From Synechococcus sp. Cruz CV12-2-Slac-r (GTDB taxonomy: Bacteria; Cyanobacteriota; Cyanobacteriia; PCC-6307; Cyanobiaceae): a DNA stretch of 39,690 bases. The DNA is taken from the NCBI RefSeq assembly GCF_024346075.1, contig NZ_JAGQEK010000003.1:1-39690 (forward strand). The letters run 5' to 3'. A program made the translations under genes and the position numbers. Below, in pieces: positions 8,624 to 18,547 of this stretch. The notes under the pieces were generated by a model. It saw only the letters and a list, made by a program, of their open reading frames with translations, had not been told where the DNA came from and did no database searches. How positions within the stretch are numbered: position 1 is the first letter of the stretch; each line of letters starts with the position of its first letter.

Positions 8624-8751
8624 TGTGAAAACTCCTTGGGATTGCTGCTGGTGGATACCACAGCTGGATTCTGGCTAATAACCTCACCATCCTCTCGGCC
8701 TGTTCACAATGTTTAACGACAAATATTGAGAGGCGATCTGAATCGGTTTAA

Positions 8752-8765
8752 TTCCAGGCTTGGAA
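8752..8765. repeat. Short inverted repeat upstream of cpcB, downstream of pebB
   Basis: TTCCA-GGCT-TGGAA, a 5-bp perfect dyad, lies 12 bp after the pebB stop and 129 bp before the cpcB start. There is no T tract on the minus strand, so it is a weak terminator candidate. It could equally be a protein-binding dyad in the cpcB promoter region, or chance. Confidence 0.25.
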
Positions 8766-8776
8766 CATATTTTTGA

Positions 8777-10855
<2,079 letters not shown>

Positions 10856-10857
10856 TG

Positions 10858-11073
10858 CTACGCGAGCTGCCCTTGAAGCTGAATCAGGATCTCATCTATG
10901 CGTTGCAATTCGGGGTGATCAGCGATAGAGGCCTCCACTTTTGCTTTGGGTAAGCGCAGTTTCTGGCCAAGGGTTAAAACATCGTTGCGGAGGCGATCGC
11001 GGTAGGCACTGAGTTCCTGAATGGTTTCCTCTAATTCAGAAACATTGGGGTCAACTGCAGATGATTCAGCCAT
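10858..11073 (-). CDS. Small helical protein of unknown function in the rod cluster
   Basis: 71 residues, predicted fully helical, probably a coiled coil: residues 10-40 have SELEETIQELSAYRDRLRND, and the end has ELQRIDEILIQLQGQL. It is the first gene of the leftward unit leading into the S/U lyase (2-bp gap), pebA, pebB and cpcBA. The tight spacing argues that it is real and functionally linked to lyases or bilin synthesis. I do not know a function. Confidence 0.75.
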   Translation of the reverse strand: MAESSAVDPNVSELEETIQELSAYRDRLRNDVLTLGQKLRLPKAKVEASIADHPELQRIDEILIQLQGQLA

Positions 11074-11166
11074 AATTATTTTTTGGCGAATTAAAGCCTA
11101 CACAGAGGCTCTAAATCTAAATAAAAAACGAAATTCAGGCTCAAAAGCCAAAAGCCTGGAGTTTTG

Positions 11167-11334
11167 ATGACGAACCTTTACGTGATTGCCCGCTTTCGCA
11201 GGTGCAGTGGTGAAAGACGGCTTACGGTTCAGGGGTGCCCGGCAAAGGTTGAAAAACTTCTGCTTAATGCATCCCAAGTGCTGCTGATTTACTCAGGTTT
11301 TCCTGGCTTTTCGGTAGATTTAACCCACCCATAG
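11167..11334 (+). CDS. 55-codon leader ORF upstream of cpeB (putative)
   Basis: An open frame from ATG 11167 to TAG 11332-11334, only 12 bp before the cpeB start. A GGAG Shine-Dalgarno (11158-11161) is spaced 5 nt from its ATG. The peptide is basic at the N terminus (ARFRRCSGERR) and hydrophobic at the end (SQVLLIYSGFPGF). cpeB itself has no visible Shine-Dalgarno, so the ORF could couple translation into cpeB or act as a regulatory leader peptide. By length alone a 55-codon open frame is not rare, so reality is uncertain. Confidence 0.4.
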   Translation: MTNLYVIARFRRCSGERRLTVQGCPAKVEKLLLNASQVLLIYSGFPGFSVDLTHP

Positions 11335-11907
<573 letters not shown>

Positions 11908-11919
11908 GCTTCAGCTTAA

Positions 11920-12453
<534 letters not shown>

Positions 12454-12477
12454 GCAATTAAACGCTTAGAACTATCT

Positions 12478-12503
12478 GGAGGCCTTTATGGCCTCCTTTT
12501 TTA
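12478..12503 (+). terminator. Intrinsic terminator after cpeBA
   Basis: A perfect 7-bp GC-rich stem GGAGGCC/GGCCTCC with a 5-nt loop (TTTAT) is followed by six T residues. It stands between cpeA and cpeZ, 31 bp before the cpeZ ATG, paralleling the terminator between cpcA and cpcE. Confidence 0.9.
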
Positions 12504-12533
12504 TTCTCTAGCAACAGTTTTGAGCATAATTTG

Positions 12534-13151
12534 ATGACTTCTCACTCCGCTGAAATTCCAGGTATTGATCAATTATTTAAAGACCTAGAACATCCAAACC
12601 CCTATATCCAAACAGAAGCTTTTTTAGCTTTAGTGCGTCACTGGCCAGATGAATCATTGCCAAAGTTGCTTGAACTGCTTGATCAGGAAAATATAACTTT
12701 AAGGCGTGCATCTGTGCGTGCTATAGGCGCATTCGGCGAAATGTCGTTAATACCTTTAGCGCTAAAGTTTCGGCAAAGCTCAGATGCAACTGTAAGGGCA
12801 AGTTGTATTAAGGCCTACGCTCAAGTTGCATCAAACTACTGCGGCATAAGCTTTCCAGAAGAGGCAATTAATGCCCTTAAGTGCGCGTTGGTCGATGATT
12901 CTCCCGTGGTTGCATTGGCTGCTGTGATGGCTCTTGGCCAGGTTGGTATTCAGGCTTTGCCGCTACTTAAAGAGATTTGCAGGGGAGCTAATCCCGCCTT
13001 GGCTGTGGCGGGAGTAAATGCAATAGTTGAAATTAAAGATCCCAGTATTACTTGCTTTTTGCAAGATATATTGCAATCAAAAACAACTGATTCATATGTT
13101 AAAGAAACAATTGAATCTGCACTTAACCGAGCTGATTTATTGCAAGTTTAA
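12534..13151 (+). CDS. cpeZ: Phycoerythrin bilin lyase subunit CpeZ (HEAT repeat)
   Basis: A 205-residue E/F-type lyase family protein. HEAT units run through it: NPYIQTEAFLALVRHWP, RRASVRAIGAFGEMSLIPLA, VALAAVMALGQVG. CpeZ cooperates with CpeY in attaching phycoerythrobilin to CpeA and has chaperone-like activity on PE subunits in characterised cyanobacteria. The ATG at 12534 is chosen over the TTG one codon earlier. It follows cpeBA behind the terminator, so expression is probably by partial readthrough. Its last 29 bp overlap the 3' end of convergent cpeF. Confidence 0.82.
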   Translation: MTSHSAEIPGIDQLFKDLEHPNPYIQTEAFLALVRHWPDESLPKLLELLDQENITLRRASVRAIGAFGEMSLIPLALKFRQSSDATVRASCIKAYAQVASNYCGISFPEEAINALKCALVDDSPVVALAAVMALGQVGIQALPLLKEICRGANPALAVAGVNAIVEIKDPSITCFLQDILQSKTTDSYVKETIESALNRADLLQV

Positions 13152-14007
13152 AGATTGCCTTAACCGAGTCATCGCTTTCCCGTGCAAGACAATCTTCTAA
13201 TATTGGGATTGCTTGATTTGCTTCTAATTTCATTAATGACAGGGCTGCATTCTTTCTTACCTGTTGGTTCTCATCGGAAAGTTTTGGGATGAGTAGGGGG
13301 AATGCCCATTCGGGTTCGTTTAGTTTGCCGAGTAATGTGGCGGCTTCCGCCCGCACATCAGCGCAGCGATCACCTAGAGAATTCACCAGTAAATCTCTCG
13401 CCTGATTATCTTCCAGTGCCTGTATTTGATCACCCAATGCTGCGATTGCAGCTGTTCTTATTTTCTCATTGTCTGATTGGGCTGCACGTTTAAGTGCATC
13501 TGCTGCCTGAGCTCCTACAAAGGCAAGCCCCCAACTGGCTAATCCCATTTGCATTGAGCTGGCAGCCGGATTGATCAGCACACCTAGCAAGGGTGCCACC
13601 CCATCGGCGCCCGTGGCAGCAATTGCTCCCACGGCCGAGCCCTGCACCACGGGATCTTGATCATTGAGCAATGCATTTAAAAGGCTTGGTATTGCCATTG
13701 GATCTGCTATCAATGTAAGAGTTTTAGCTGCTGCTCTTCTCACCGTTACATTGCAATGATTGTTTAAGGCATTGCAAAGCGGTGTAACAGCAGCTTTACC
13801 CACTATCCCTAAACTTTCTGCGAAGGTTAAACGAGTTAAACCGCGTTTATCTCCAAGACCTGCCACCATCCGTTCAATCAGCTCTGCATCTTGAGCTGGT
13901 GCCTTTCCTTGACGCAACTGTTGCTTAAGCTCGGTGGCTAGTAATGTTGCTTCCTCTTCACTTAGCTGCCCTTGGCTATTATCTAATGGCGGCGAAAATG
14001 GCAACAT
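13123..14007 (-). CDS. cpeF: Phycoerythrin beta-subunit bilin lyase CpeF (MpeV-like, HEAT repeat)
   Basis: A 294-residue E/F-type lyase. After an N-terminal Gln/Glu-rich helical segment, HEAT repeats cover about residues 55-290 (RRAAAKTLTLIADPMAIPSLLNALL, IRTAAIAALGDQIQALED, VRAEAATLLGKLNEPEWAFPLL, VRKNAALSLMKLEANQAIPIL). CpeF (formerly MpeV) makes the double linkage of phycoerythrobilin at Cys50/Cys61 of CpeB; no other gene here is a candidate for that site. Assignment among HEAT lyases rests on length, repeat pattern and the set of sites left to fill, so MpeU/MpeV-type alternatives remain possible. Confidence 0.7.
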   Translation of the reverse strand: MLPFSPPLDNSQGQLSEEEATLLATELKQQLRQGKAPAQDAELIERMVAGLGDKRGLTRLTFAESLGIVGKAAVTPLCNALNNHCNVTVRRAAAKTLTLIADPMAIPSLLNALLNDQDPVVQGSAVGAIAATGADGVAPLLGVLINPAASSMQMGLASWGLAFVGAQAADALKRAAQSDNEKIRTAAIAALGDQIQALEDNQARDLLVNSLGDRCADVRAEAATLLGKLNEPEWAFPLLIPKLSDENQQVRKNAALSLMKLEANQAIPILEDCLARESDDSVKAIFKLAINQLG

Positions 14008-14019
14008 TTCAACTTGAAC

Positions 14020-14037
14020 ATGCTAGCTTGTTAGCAT
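14020..14037. promoter_or_regulatory. Inverted repeat in the 53-bp divergent spacer of cpeF and a small gene
   Basis: ATGCTA-GCTTGT-TAGCAT, a perfect 6-bp dyad with a 6-nt centre (extending to CATGCTA/TAGCATA imperfectly), sits in the middle of the divergent spacer between cpeF and the 144-aa gene. Its placement suits an operator for a dimeric regulator of both genes. There is no T tract. Chance is possible at this length. Confidence 0.3.
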
Positions 14038-14060
14038 AGCAACAATCCGACAACAACTCC

Positions 14061-14495
14061 ATGGCAGTTTTTATCGTTTCGCACAATTTGCAGGTAATAT
14101 CAACTCAAGTGCCAGCGATTAGTGCTGATGAGTTGGCCTTGGCTTTGAAAAATGAATGCGAAGGATTTATGTCAATTAGTTCATTGAGCCATCCCCATTG
14201 GAGCTTGAGGATGGAATCTGAGCTTGATGCTAATCAAATGGCTGAATCTTTATTGAAGGCATGGCAAAAAATGAGGTTAAATTTAGGCCATGAATTTAGC
14301 CATACTGTGATGGCGCTTGGTGGTAGAAAGGATGAGAATGCAAATCCTAATTCCCCACTCCAAATCGGTAATTGGGGTGTTGATGTTGTAGAAACCCTGG
14401 ATGCCGATGCTTTTTTAAGGAGCATCAATTGGGATGCCTTGAAATCTGGCAGACCAGCTGATGCTGTATTTGAACGATTGCTGAAGGCTAGCTAA
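14061..14495 (+). CDS. Protein of unknown function in the rod cluster (144 aa)
   Basis: A soluble alpha/beta-looking protein without signal peptide or membrane segment. It begins with a beta-like strand (MAVFIVSHNLQVISTQVP), continues with amphipathic helices, and ends INWDALKSGRPADAVFERLLKA. I recognise no domain. It is divergent from cpeF with a 53-bp spacer and its stop is 1 bp from the stop of the convergent 100-aa gene. Its location among lyase genes suggests a role in phycoerythrin assembly or its control. Confidence 0.72.
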   Translation: MAVFIVSHNLQVISTQVPAISADELALALKNECEGFMSISSLSHPHWSLRMESELDANQMAESLLKAWQKMRLNLGHEFSHTVMALGGRKDENANPNSPLQIGNWGVDVVETLDADAFLRSINWDALKSGRPADAVFERLLKAS

Positions 14496-14496
14496 T

Positions 14497-14799
14497 TCAT
14501 CTCTTGCGACGTCTTGCTGGAATTTTTTCAGCGTTTTCAACCTCAACTTTGCCTTCAATTTCTTGATTAGATTGGGTGCTTGGCGCGCCGGGTTGCGATA
14601 TGTTGATTTGGCCGTCAGTCCCGGCCCTAAATGAGTGAATATAGTTGCTGAGTTGAGCAAGTGAGATTTGCGTTGAGCGTTGAGCGCCAGGTTTTTGTCC
14701 TACCCGATAGGAGCTTGTAACTACAAGGGCATTAAGGTGATTTGGTCCCATCCGGATATTTAAATTAGGCACGCTTATTGTGCCATATTTAGCTCTCAA
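14497..14799 (-). CDS. Small basic protein of unknown function, possibly CpcD-like fold
   Basis: 100 residues. The middle (about 28-72) reads LVVTSSYRVGQKPG, then STQISLAQLSNYIHSFRA and GQINIS, loosely like the CpcD domain pattern (strand-turn, V.Y..LS...Q.IH..GGKI.SI) seen in the true linkers of this cluster. The C-terminal 30 residues are charged and end in ARRRKR. It is divergent from cpeY (58-bp spacer). The CpcD comparison is by eye and weak; Met17 at 14751 is an alternative start. Confidence 0.62.
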   Translation of the reverse strand: MRAKYGTISVPNLNIRMGPNHLNALVVTSSYRVGQKPGAQRSTQISLAQLSNYIHSFRAGTDGQINISQPGAPSTQSNQEIEGKVEVENAEKIPARRRKR

Positions 14800-14857
14800 T
14801 TCTATTTTAAATCACAACTCTTAAAATTAGTTTTTAATCTTGCAGTAAGTAGCACAG

Positions 14858-16180
14858 ATGAGCAACAATCGATTCTCAAACATTCATTTGGGCTTGAGCC
14901 AGGCAGAAGCTATACGCATTCTGGGTAGCCCCATTGAGCAGCTTGATTCAAACAGCGATTACTACATGGCGGCAGCCCATCTGCTTAATTTCCCAGGTTT
15001 GGAATCTGAAAGCGCATTGCTAAAACTTTTGGCGAGCACTGATAATTCGCAACCAATCAAACTCGCTCAGCGTAAAGCGGTGGAAGTCCTTGGTCTTTTA
15101 GGATGCCAGGATTGTCTGCCTTTACTATTTGATTTCTTAAGCAGTGACGATCCATATCTTGTTGAAAATACTGCTTGGGCATTAAAGCAGTTAAATTGTC
15201 AGGATAAAGCTACTATTTCACGTTTAATAGAATTACTTTATTTACCAGGCCAAAATTATCGGATAATCATTCAGGCTCTTAGTGGCTTGGGGGCCTTGGA
15301 TTCTGTCGAGGCGATTAGGTGCCATTTAAATAGTGACAATTCAGCGGTTCAGGGAGCTGCATTGGCTGGCTTGGCAATTTTAGTTAAGGAAGATCAGGAT
15401 TTATCAATTTTAATAGAACATTTGATTCTACCAAATCAAATGGATCGCCAATCAGCTATTCAGGATATTATTGATTCAAAAGCATATAACCTGCTTCCGC
15501 AGGTGTTGAGTGCCCCGGTTTCACCAGTATTTAAAATGCGTGCCGTGAGAGCTTTATGGCCAATAAATTTGCCTGAAATTGCTGGGAAAAGCCTTTATAA
15601 CTGCTTGGATGATTTAATTAAAGATGAGTATTCTGTGGTAAATATTGTTCATTGTTATGATGAACCTCCCGCTATCGATTTTTTAATTCAAGAGTTCTTT
15701 GGAACTGATTTTAGCCGATGCTATCTGGCACTCAAAACCCTTGCGAACAGAAACTTTGATGATATCTGGCCTATTTTGTTAGATCGCTGGATAACCGATG
15801 CATTTAATGATTATGGAGCACATTACTTCTTTATTCGTTTAATGGGGCAAGCTCGAGAGTGGAAGGTTGAGTATCAAACCAAGGCCATAGAAATATTACT
15901 AGAGGCAATAGTAAATCCAAGGCCTCAATTCCTTAAATCAAAGCCTGCTGCAATTTTGGCATTGGCTGAAGTGGCACCGCAGCTTACGGCTCAAAGGACA
16001 GTGCAATGGCTTGATCCAGTTGCAACATTATTTTGGGAAGCTAGATATGCGTCATTACTTGCATGGGAGTTGTTGGAATCTAAAAGTTTGAATATCTTAC
16101 CTTTAGATGAGCTGCAGGTTATATGCTCTACAGATTCTGAATTGTATATTCGCAATCGGGCACTTAGATTTAGCAGCTAA
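14858..16180 (+). CDS. cpeY: Phycoerythrin alpha-subunit bilin lyase CpeY (HEAT repeat)
   Basis: A 440-residue E/F-type lyase with the characteristic CpeY length. HEAT units include AQRKAVEVLGLLGCQDCLPLLFDFL, VENTAWALKQLNCQDKATISRLIELL and QGAALAGLAILVKE in residues 70-190; a longer helical C-terminal half follows. CpeY, helped by CpeZ, attaches phycoerythrobilin to Cys82 of CpeA. Its TAA overlaps the TAG of convergent cpeR (CTAA shared). The gene is AT-rich with ordinary codon choice compared with cpeBA. Confidence 0.85.
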   Translation: MSNNRFSNIHLGLSQAEAIRILGSPIEQLDSNSDYYMAAAHLLNFPGLESESALLKLLASTDNSQPIKLAQRKAVEVLGLLGCQDCLPLLFDFLSSDDPYLVENTAWALKQLNCQDKATISRLIELLYLPGQNYRIIIQALSGLGALDSVEAIRCHLNSDNSAVQGAALAGLAILVKEDQDLSILIEHLILPNQMDRQSAIQDIIDSKAYNLLPQVLSAPVSPVFKMRAVRALWPINLPEIAGKSLYNCLDDLIKDEYSVVNIVHCYDEPPAIDFLIQEFFGTDFSRCYLALKTLANRNFDDIWPILLDRWITDAFNDYGAHYFFIRLMGQAREWKVEYQTKAIEILLEAIVNPRPQFLKSKPAAILALAEVAPQLTAQRTVQWLDPVATLFWEARYASLLAWELLESKSLNILPLDELQVICSTDSELYIRNRALRFSS

Positions 16181-16488
16181 TTGCTAATTTCTGAAAAGCG
16201 TGTGCTAGGTGAACCCTTACTTGCCCAGTATTGAACAAAAATTTCACCACCTGGGCGAGGTACTGAGGCAGTAGCCCTTAAGATTTTAAAGTAGCGGTTT
16301 GGCCCCATCGGCCAATGCCCCACAGCTGCTATGTTCCTGACATGTCCGCCAAAAGATTTTAAACAAGTTTCAAATCTTTCTAATTGGGCTTGATCAATAG
16401 TTTCAAAAATAAAATCTGTTCCCATACATATTAAGTGATGAGAGCGTATCCAGTCTTTTAATTGCTTTGCATCTTTTTGGTTTTCCAT
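16177..16488 (-). CDS. cpeR: CpeR, transcriptional activator of phycoerythrin genes
   Basis: 103 residues with strong family landmarks: LKDWIRSHHLICMGTDFIFET at the start, VGHWPMGPNRYFKIL near residue 58, and PGGEIFVQYWASKGS with a TRFSEI end. In characterised species CpeR is needed for cpeBA and other PE gene expression. Its position as the last gene after cpeS and cpeT matches the end of the classical cpeCDESTR operon. It starts 7 bp after cpeT. No DNA-binding motif is obvious, as usual for this family. Confidence 0.92.
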   Translation of the reverse strand: MENQKDAKQLKDWIRSHHLICMGTDFIFETIDQAQLERFETCLKSFGGHVRNIAAVGHWPMGPNRYFKILRATASVPRPGGEIFVQYWASKGSPSTRFSEISN

Positions 16489-16495
16489 ATTAACC

Positions 16496-17140
16496 CTATT
16501 GTTCTTCGATTTTAGTATTTGAAGAAATCCAGTTTGCGTCTAATTCATTATTTATTTTACTAATTCGTTCAAAAATTAGGGATCCATGTTCAGATCCCCA
16601 GCACAGTTCGTTTGTTGCCGGATCAAAGCCTTGATCTTTACTAACCCAACTAAAAAGGTCTACATTTACTTCACTCACGAGGTATGTGAGCTTGCCATCA
16701 CGTGGAACTAGGCAAGCCCTACCAGGTTCAACTTCTCCACAATATTTTCCGCTACTAATTTCACGGAAATGCATTGTGCAACCAGCCCTTTCTATTAGTT
16801 GATCTGGGCTGAGTTCATCTAAAAGGCTGGGCTCAAATCCAGCGCCTGCGAGCCTCTCTGCGCGAGTAACCCCGAAATTGAGCAACTTAAAAATTCCATT
16901 TTCGTGAGTTAACTTGTGGATTCCTTGCCTATACGGACGCCATGGGTCGTGTGAATAACTTTGTTCTGAGTAAAATCCAGGCCCTTTAAATATATGCCAT
17001 TTTAATGGCCTGAAATATATATTGATGTGAGCAAAATCTCGGGAATTAAGCAATGCTTGCTTCTTGTTACTGAAATGACCTGCTATGATTTTTGCAAACT
17101 TTAATAGCTGTTCTTCGCTATTCATTAAAGGTTCAACCAT
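16496..17140 (-). CDS. cpeT: CpeT, phycoerythrin beta-subunit bilin lyase (T type)
   Basis: 214 residues of the CpcT/CpeT family, a split beta-barrel. Landmarks are residues around IIAGHFSNKKQALLNSRDFAHI, FYSEQSYSHDPWRPYRQG, and the C-terminal WGSEHGSLIFER. T-type lyases load the C-terminal bilin site of beta subunits; CpeT would serve Cys167 of CpeB. The start overlaps cpeS by 8 nt and cpeR follows, so the three are coupled. Confidence 0.9.
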   Translation of the reverse strand: MVEPLMNSEEQLLKFAKIIAGHFSNKKQALLNSRDFAHINIYFRPLKWHIFKGPGFYSEQSYSHDPWRPYRQGIHKLTHENGIFKLLNFGVTRAERLAGAGFEPSLLDELSPDQLIERAGCTMHFREISSGKYCGEVEPGRACLVPRDGKLTYLVSEVNVDLFSWVSKDQGFDPATNELCWGSEHGSLIFERISKINNELDANWISSNTKIEEQ

Positions 17141-17672
17141 TTAGATCTAGTTTCCTAACTTCTGATGAAAATGATGTTTGCAAAATCCCGTTACCTGAGA
17201 TTGTTTTTAGCACAGATGATCTGCAGCGTACATTTGGGCTAATAAACCAGATTCGCTCTTCTGCTACCGACTGGCCATATTCCGTTGATAGTGTAAATGT
17301 ATCGTCGTTTAGTAGTTTATATTTTGAAATAGCCTGCTCCGATTCTGCGTAGCCAACACTTCGAATTAATAAACCATTACTTTCCGATTGTTTAATTGGA
17401 ATTAATATGCATTCACCAGATGATACTTGATTTGGATCGTCTGGTTCCCAATCACTTTCTGCATTCCAAGCCATTCTAAATGGCGTAGTTGGAATGCCAG
17501 TTTGCAGCGGAATGCTAGATAATAATGCCGATACTTTTGAATCAGTTAGTTTTAATATTGTTATTTTAATCTGGCTTATTACTTCCTCGAATTGTTGAAA
17601 GGCTAGTGAATGCCCACTTCTCATGGATTTCCACTCACCTTCGCTTTTAAGTAGGAAGCTTTCAATGGTCAT
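17133..17672 (-). CDS. cpeS: CpeS, phycoerythrobilin lyase for beta Cys82 (S type)
   Basis: 179 residues of the S/U clan, lipocalin-like. Landmarks are FLLKSEGEWKSMRSGHSLAF at residues 5-24, a mid WNAESDWEPDDPNQVSSGE stretch, LLIRSVGYAESEQAISKY, and EERIWFISPNVRCRSSVLKT. CpeS attaches phycoerythrobilin to Cys82 of CpeB in studied species. Placement directly before cpeT and cpeR supports the CpeS name over CpeU. It begins 87 bp after the preceding linker gene. Confidence 0.8.
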   Translation of the reverse strand: MTIESFLLKSEGEWKSMRSGHSLAFQQFEEVISQIKITILKLTDSKVSALLSSIPLQTGIPTTPFRMAWNAESDWEPDDPNQVSSGECILIPIKQSESNGLLIRSVGYAESEQAISKYKLLNDDTFTLSTEYGQSVAEERIWFISPNVRCRSSVLKTISGNGILQTSFSSEVRKLDLNG

Positions 17673-17759
17673 CTTATGAATAAGGGCCCGAATGGATTTT
17701 GTTAAACTTTATCACTTAGGGTTCCATCGGGCCAGGTATTGGTGATTTTTGCTACGCCA

Positions 17760-18494
17760 TCAAATATTGCTTATTGATTGAATTTTCCCACCTCTGGCCT
17801 GCAATGATTGAATAGTTGAAGATAAAGATGAATAGCTAACAATGGATTTCTGGATCGAACGGCGCAGGTTCCTCACTTGGCCGCTTGTAGACCACACTAT
17901 TTGATAAAGACGGGAACCTCGATCAGTCCCTCCTTTTGGTTTGCGTTCGTTTAGAGATGGGCTGGTGCCTGTAGCAAGCCACGAAAGCAGTATTGCTTTT
18001 TTGCCGCCATCAAAACTTGCAAAACCATTGTCTAGATTTTGGGTGCGCACATAGGTGGAATTAGTTTCACCTATGGTTGTTTGATTTGTTCTGCAATAGG
18101 GAACCGTATCAGTGCCATAGATCCTGAAGAATTCCTGGCTATTGGTGTAGCTTGTAATTTCTGCTTCGTAGCCTTCGTTGGCTAGGCGTTGAACATGTTC
18201 ACTGATTTCAGCTTGATTGCGTGGTGCCCTGCCAAGTAGATGCTTAAAATTAAGTTCCACAAAACGATATGGACCATTCGCATCTAGAAAAAGACGGCGA
18301 TAGGTATCAGATAGTGCAAGGGCTGTTATTAGCCCTTGCACTGTGAGTGAGCCGTTGTAATACATGCTTTCAGCACTGATCACACGTTCATATTCCATGA
18401 GATGTGCATTGCCAAATACCTGCTTATTTGCCGCACGAATGATTTCAGTGGCATGGCTCAGATCAAGGCTTGGATTAACCGCTTGAGTAATCAT
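17760..18494 (-). CDS. Phycobilisome rod linker (CpeD/CpeE type), PE associated
   Basis: 244 residues: one PF00427-type linker domain (about 15-140; AANKQVFGNAHLMEYER, PYRFVELNFKHLLGRAPRNQAEI, FGTDTVPYCR-like end) and a C-terminal CpcD domain (about 195-244; SRLYQIVWS ... LQARGGKIQSI). Such proteins sit in the cavity of PE hexamers and join rod discs. The CpcD module suggests it can cap the rod. It is third in the linker series before cpeS-T-R, where the classical operon has cpeD/cpeE; I do not choose between those names. Confidence 0.85.
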   Translation of the reverse strand: MITQAVNPSLDLSHATEIIRAANKQVFGNAHLMEYERVISAESMYYNGSLTVQGLITALALSDTYRRLFLDANGPYRFVELNFKHLLGRAPRNQAEISEHVQRLANEGYEAEITSYTNSQEFFRIYGTDTVPYCRTNQTTIGETNSTYVRTQNLDNGFASFDGGKKAILLSWLATGTSPSLNERKPKGGTDRGSRLYQIVWSTSGQVRNLRRSIQKSIVSYSSLSSTIQSLQARGGKIQSISNI

Positions 18495-18547
18495 TTGGAT
18501 TCGTTTTGGTTTGCTGTGGTGTTGTGTTGAATAAATTTAAAATTAAG

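Noticed and set aside
8640-8690. Minus-strand ATG frame just upstream of cpcB
   Set aside because: It has no ribosome site and runs out of frame into cpcB; not comparable with the SD-equipped ORF before cpeB.
10993-11000. GCGATCGC octamers (here and near 22452, 26408 and 29316)
   Set aside because: These are HIP1-type palindromes common in cyanobacterial genomes; their number here is not remarkable.
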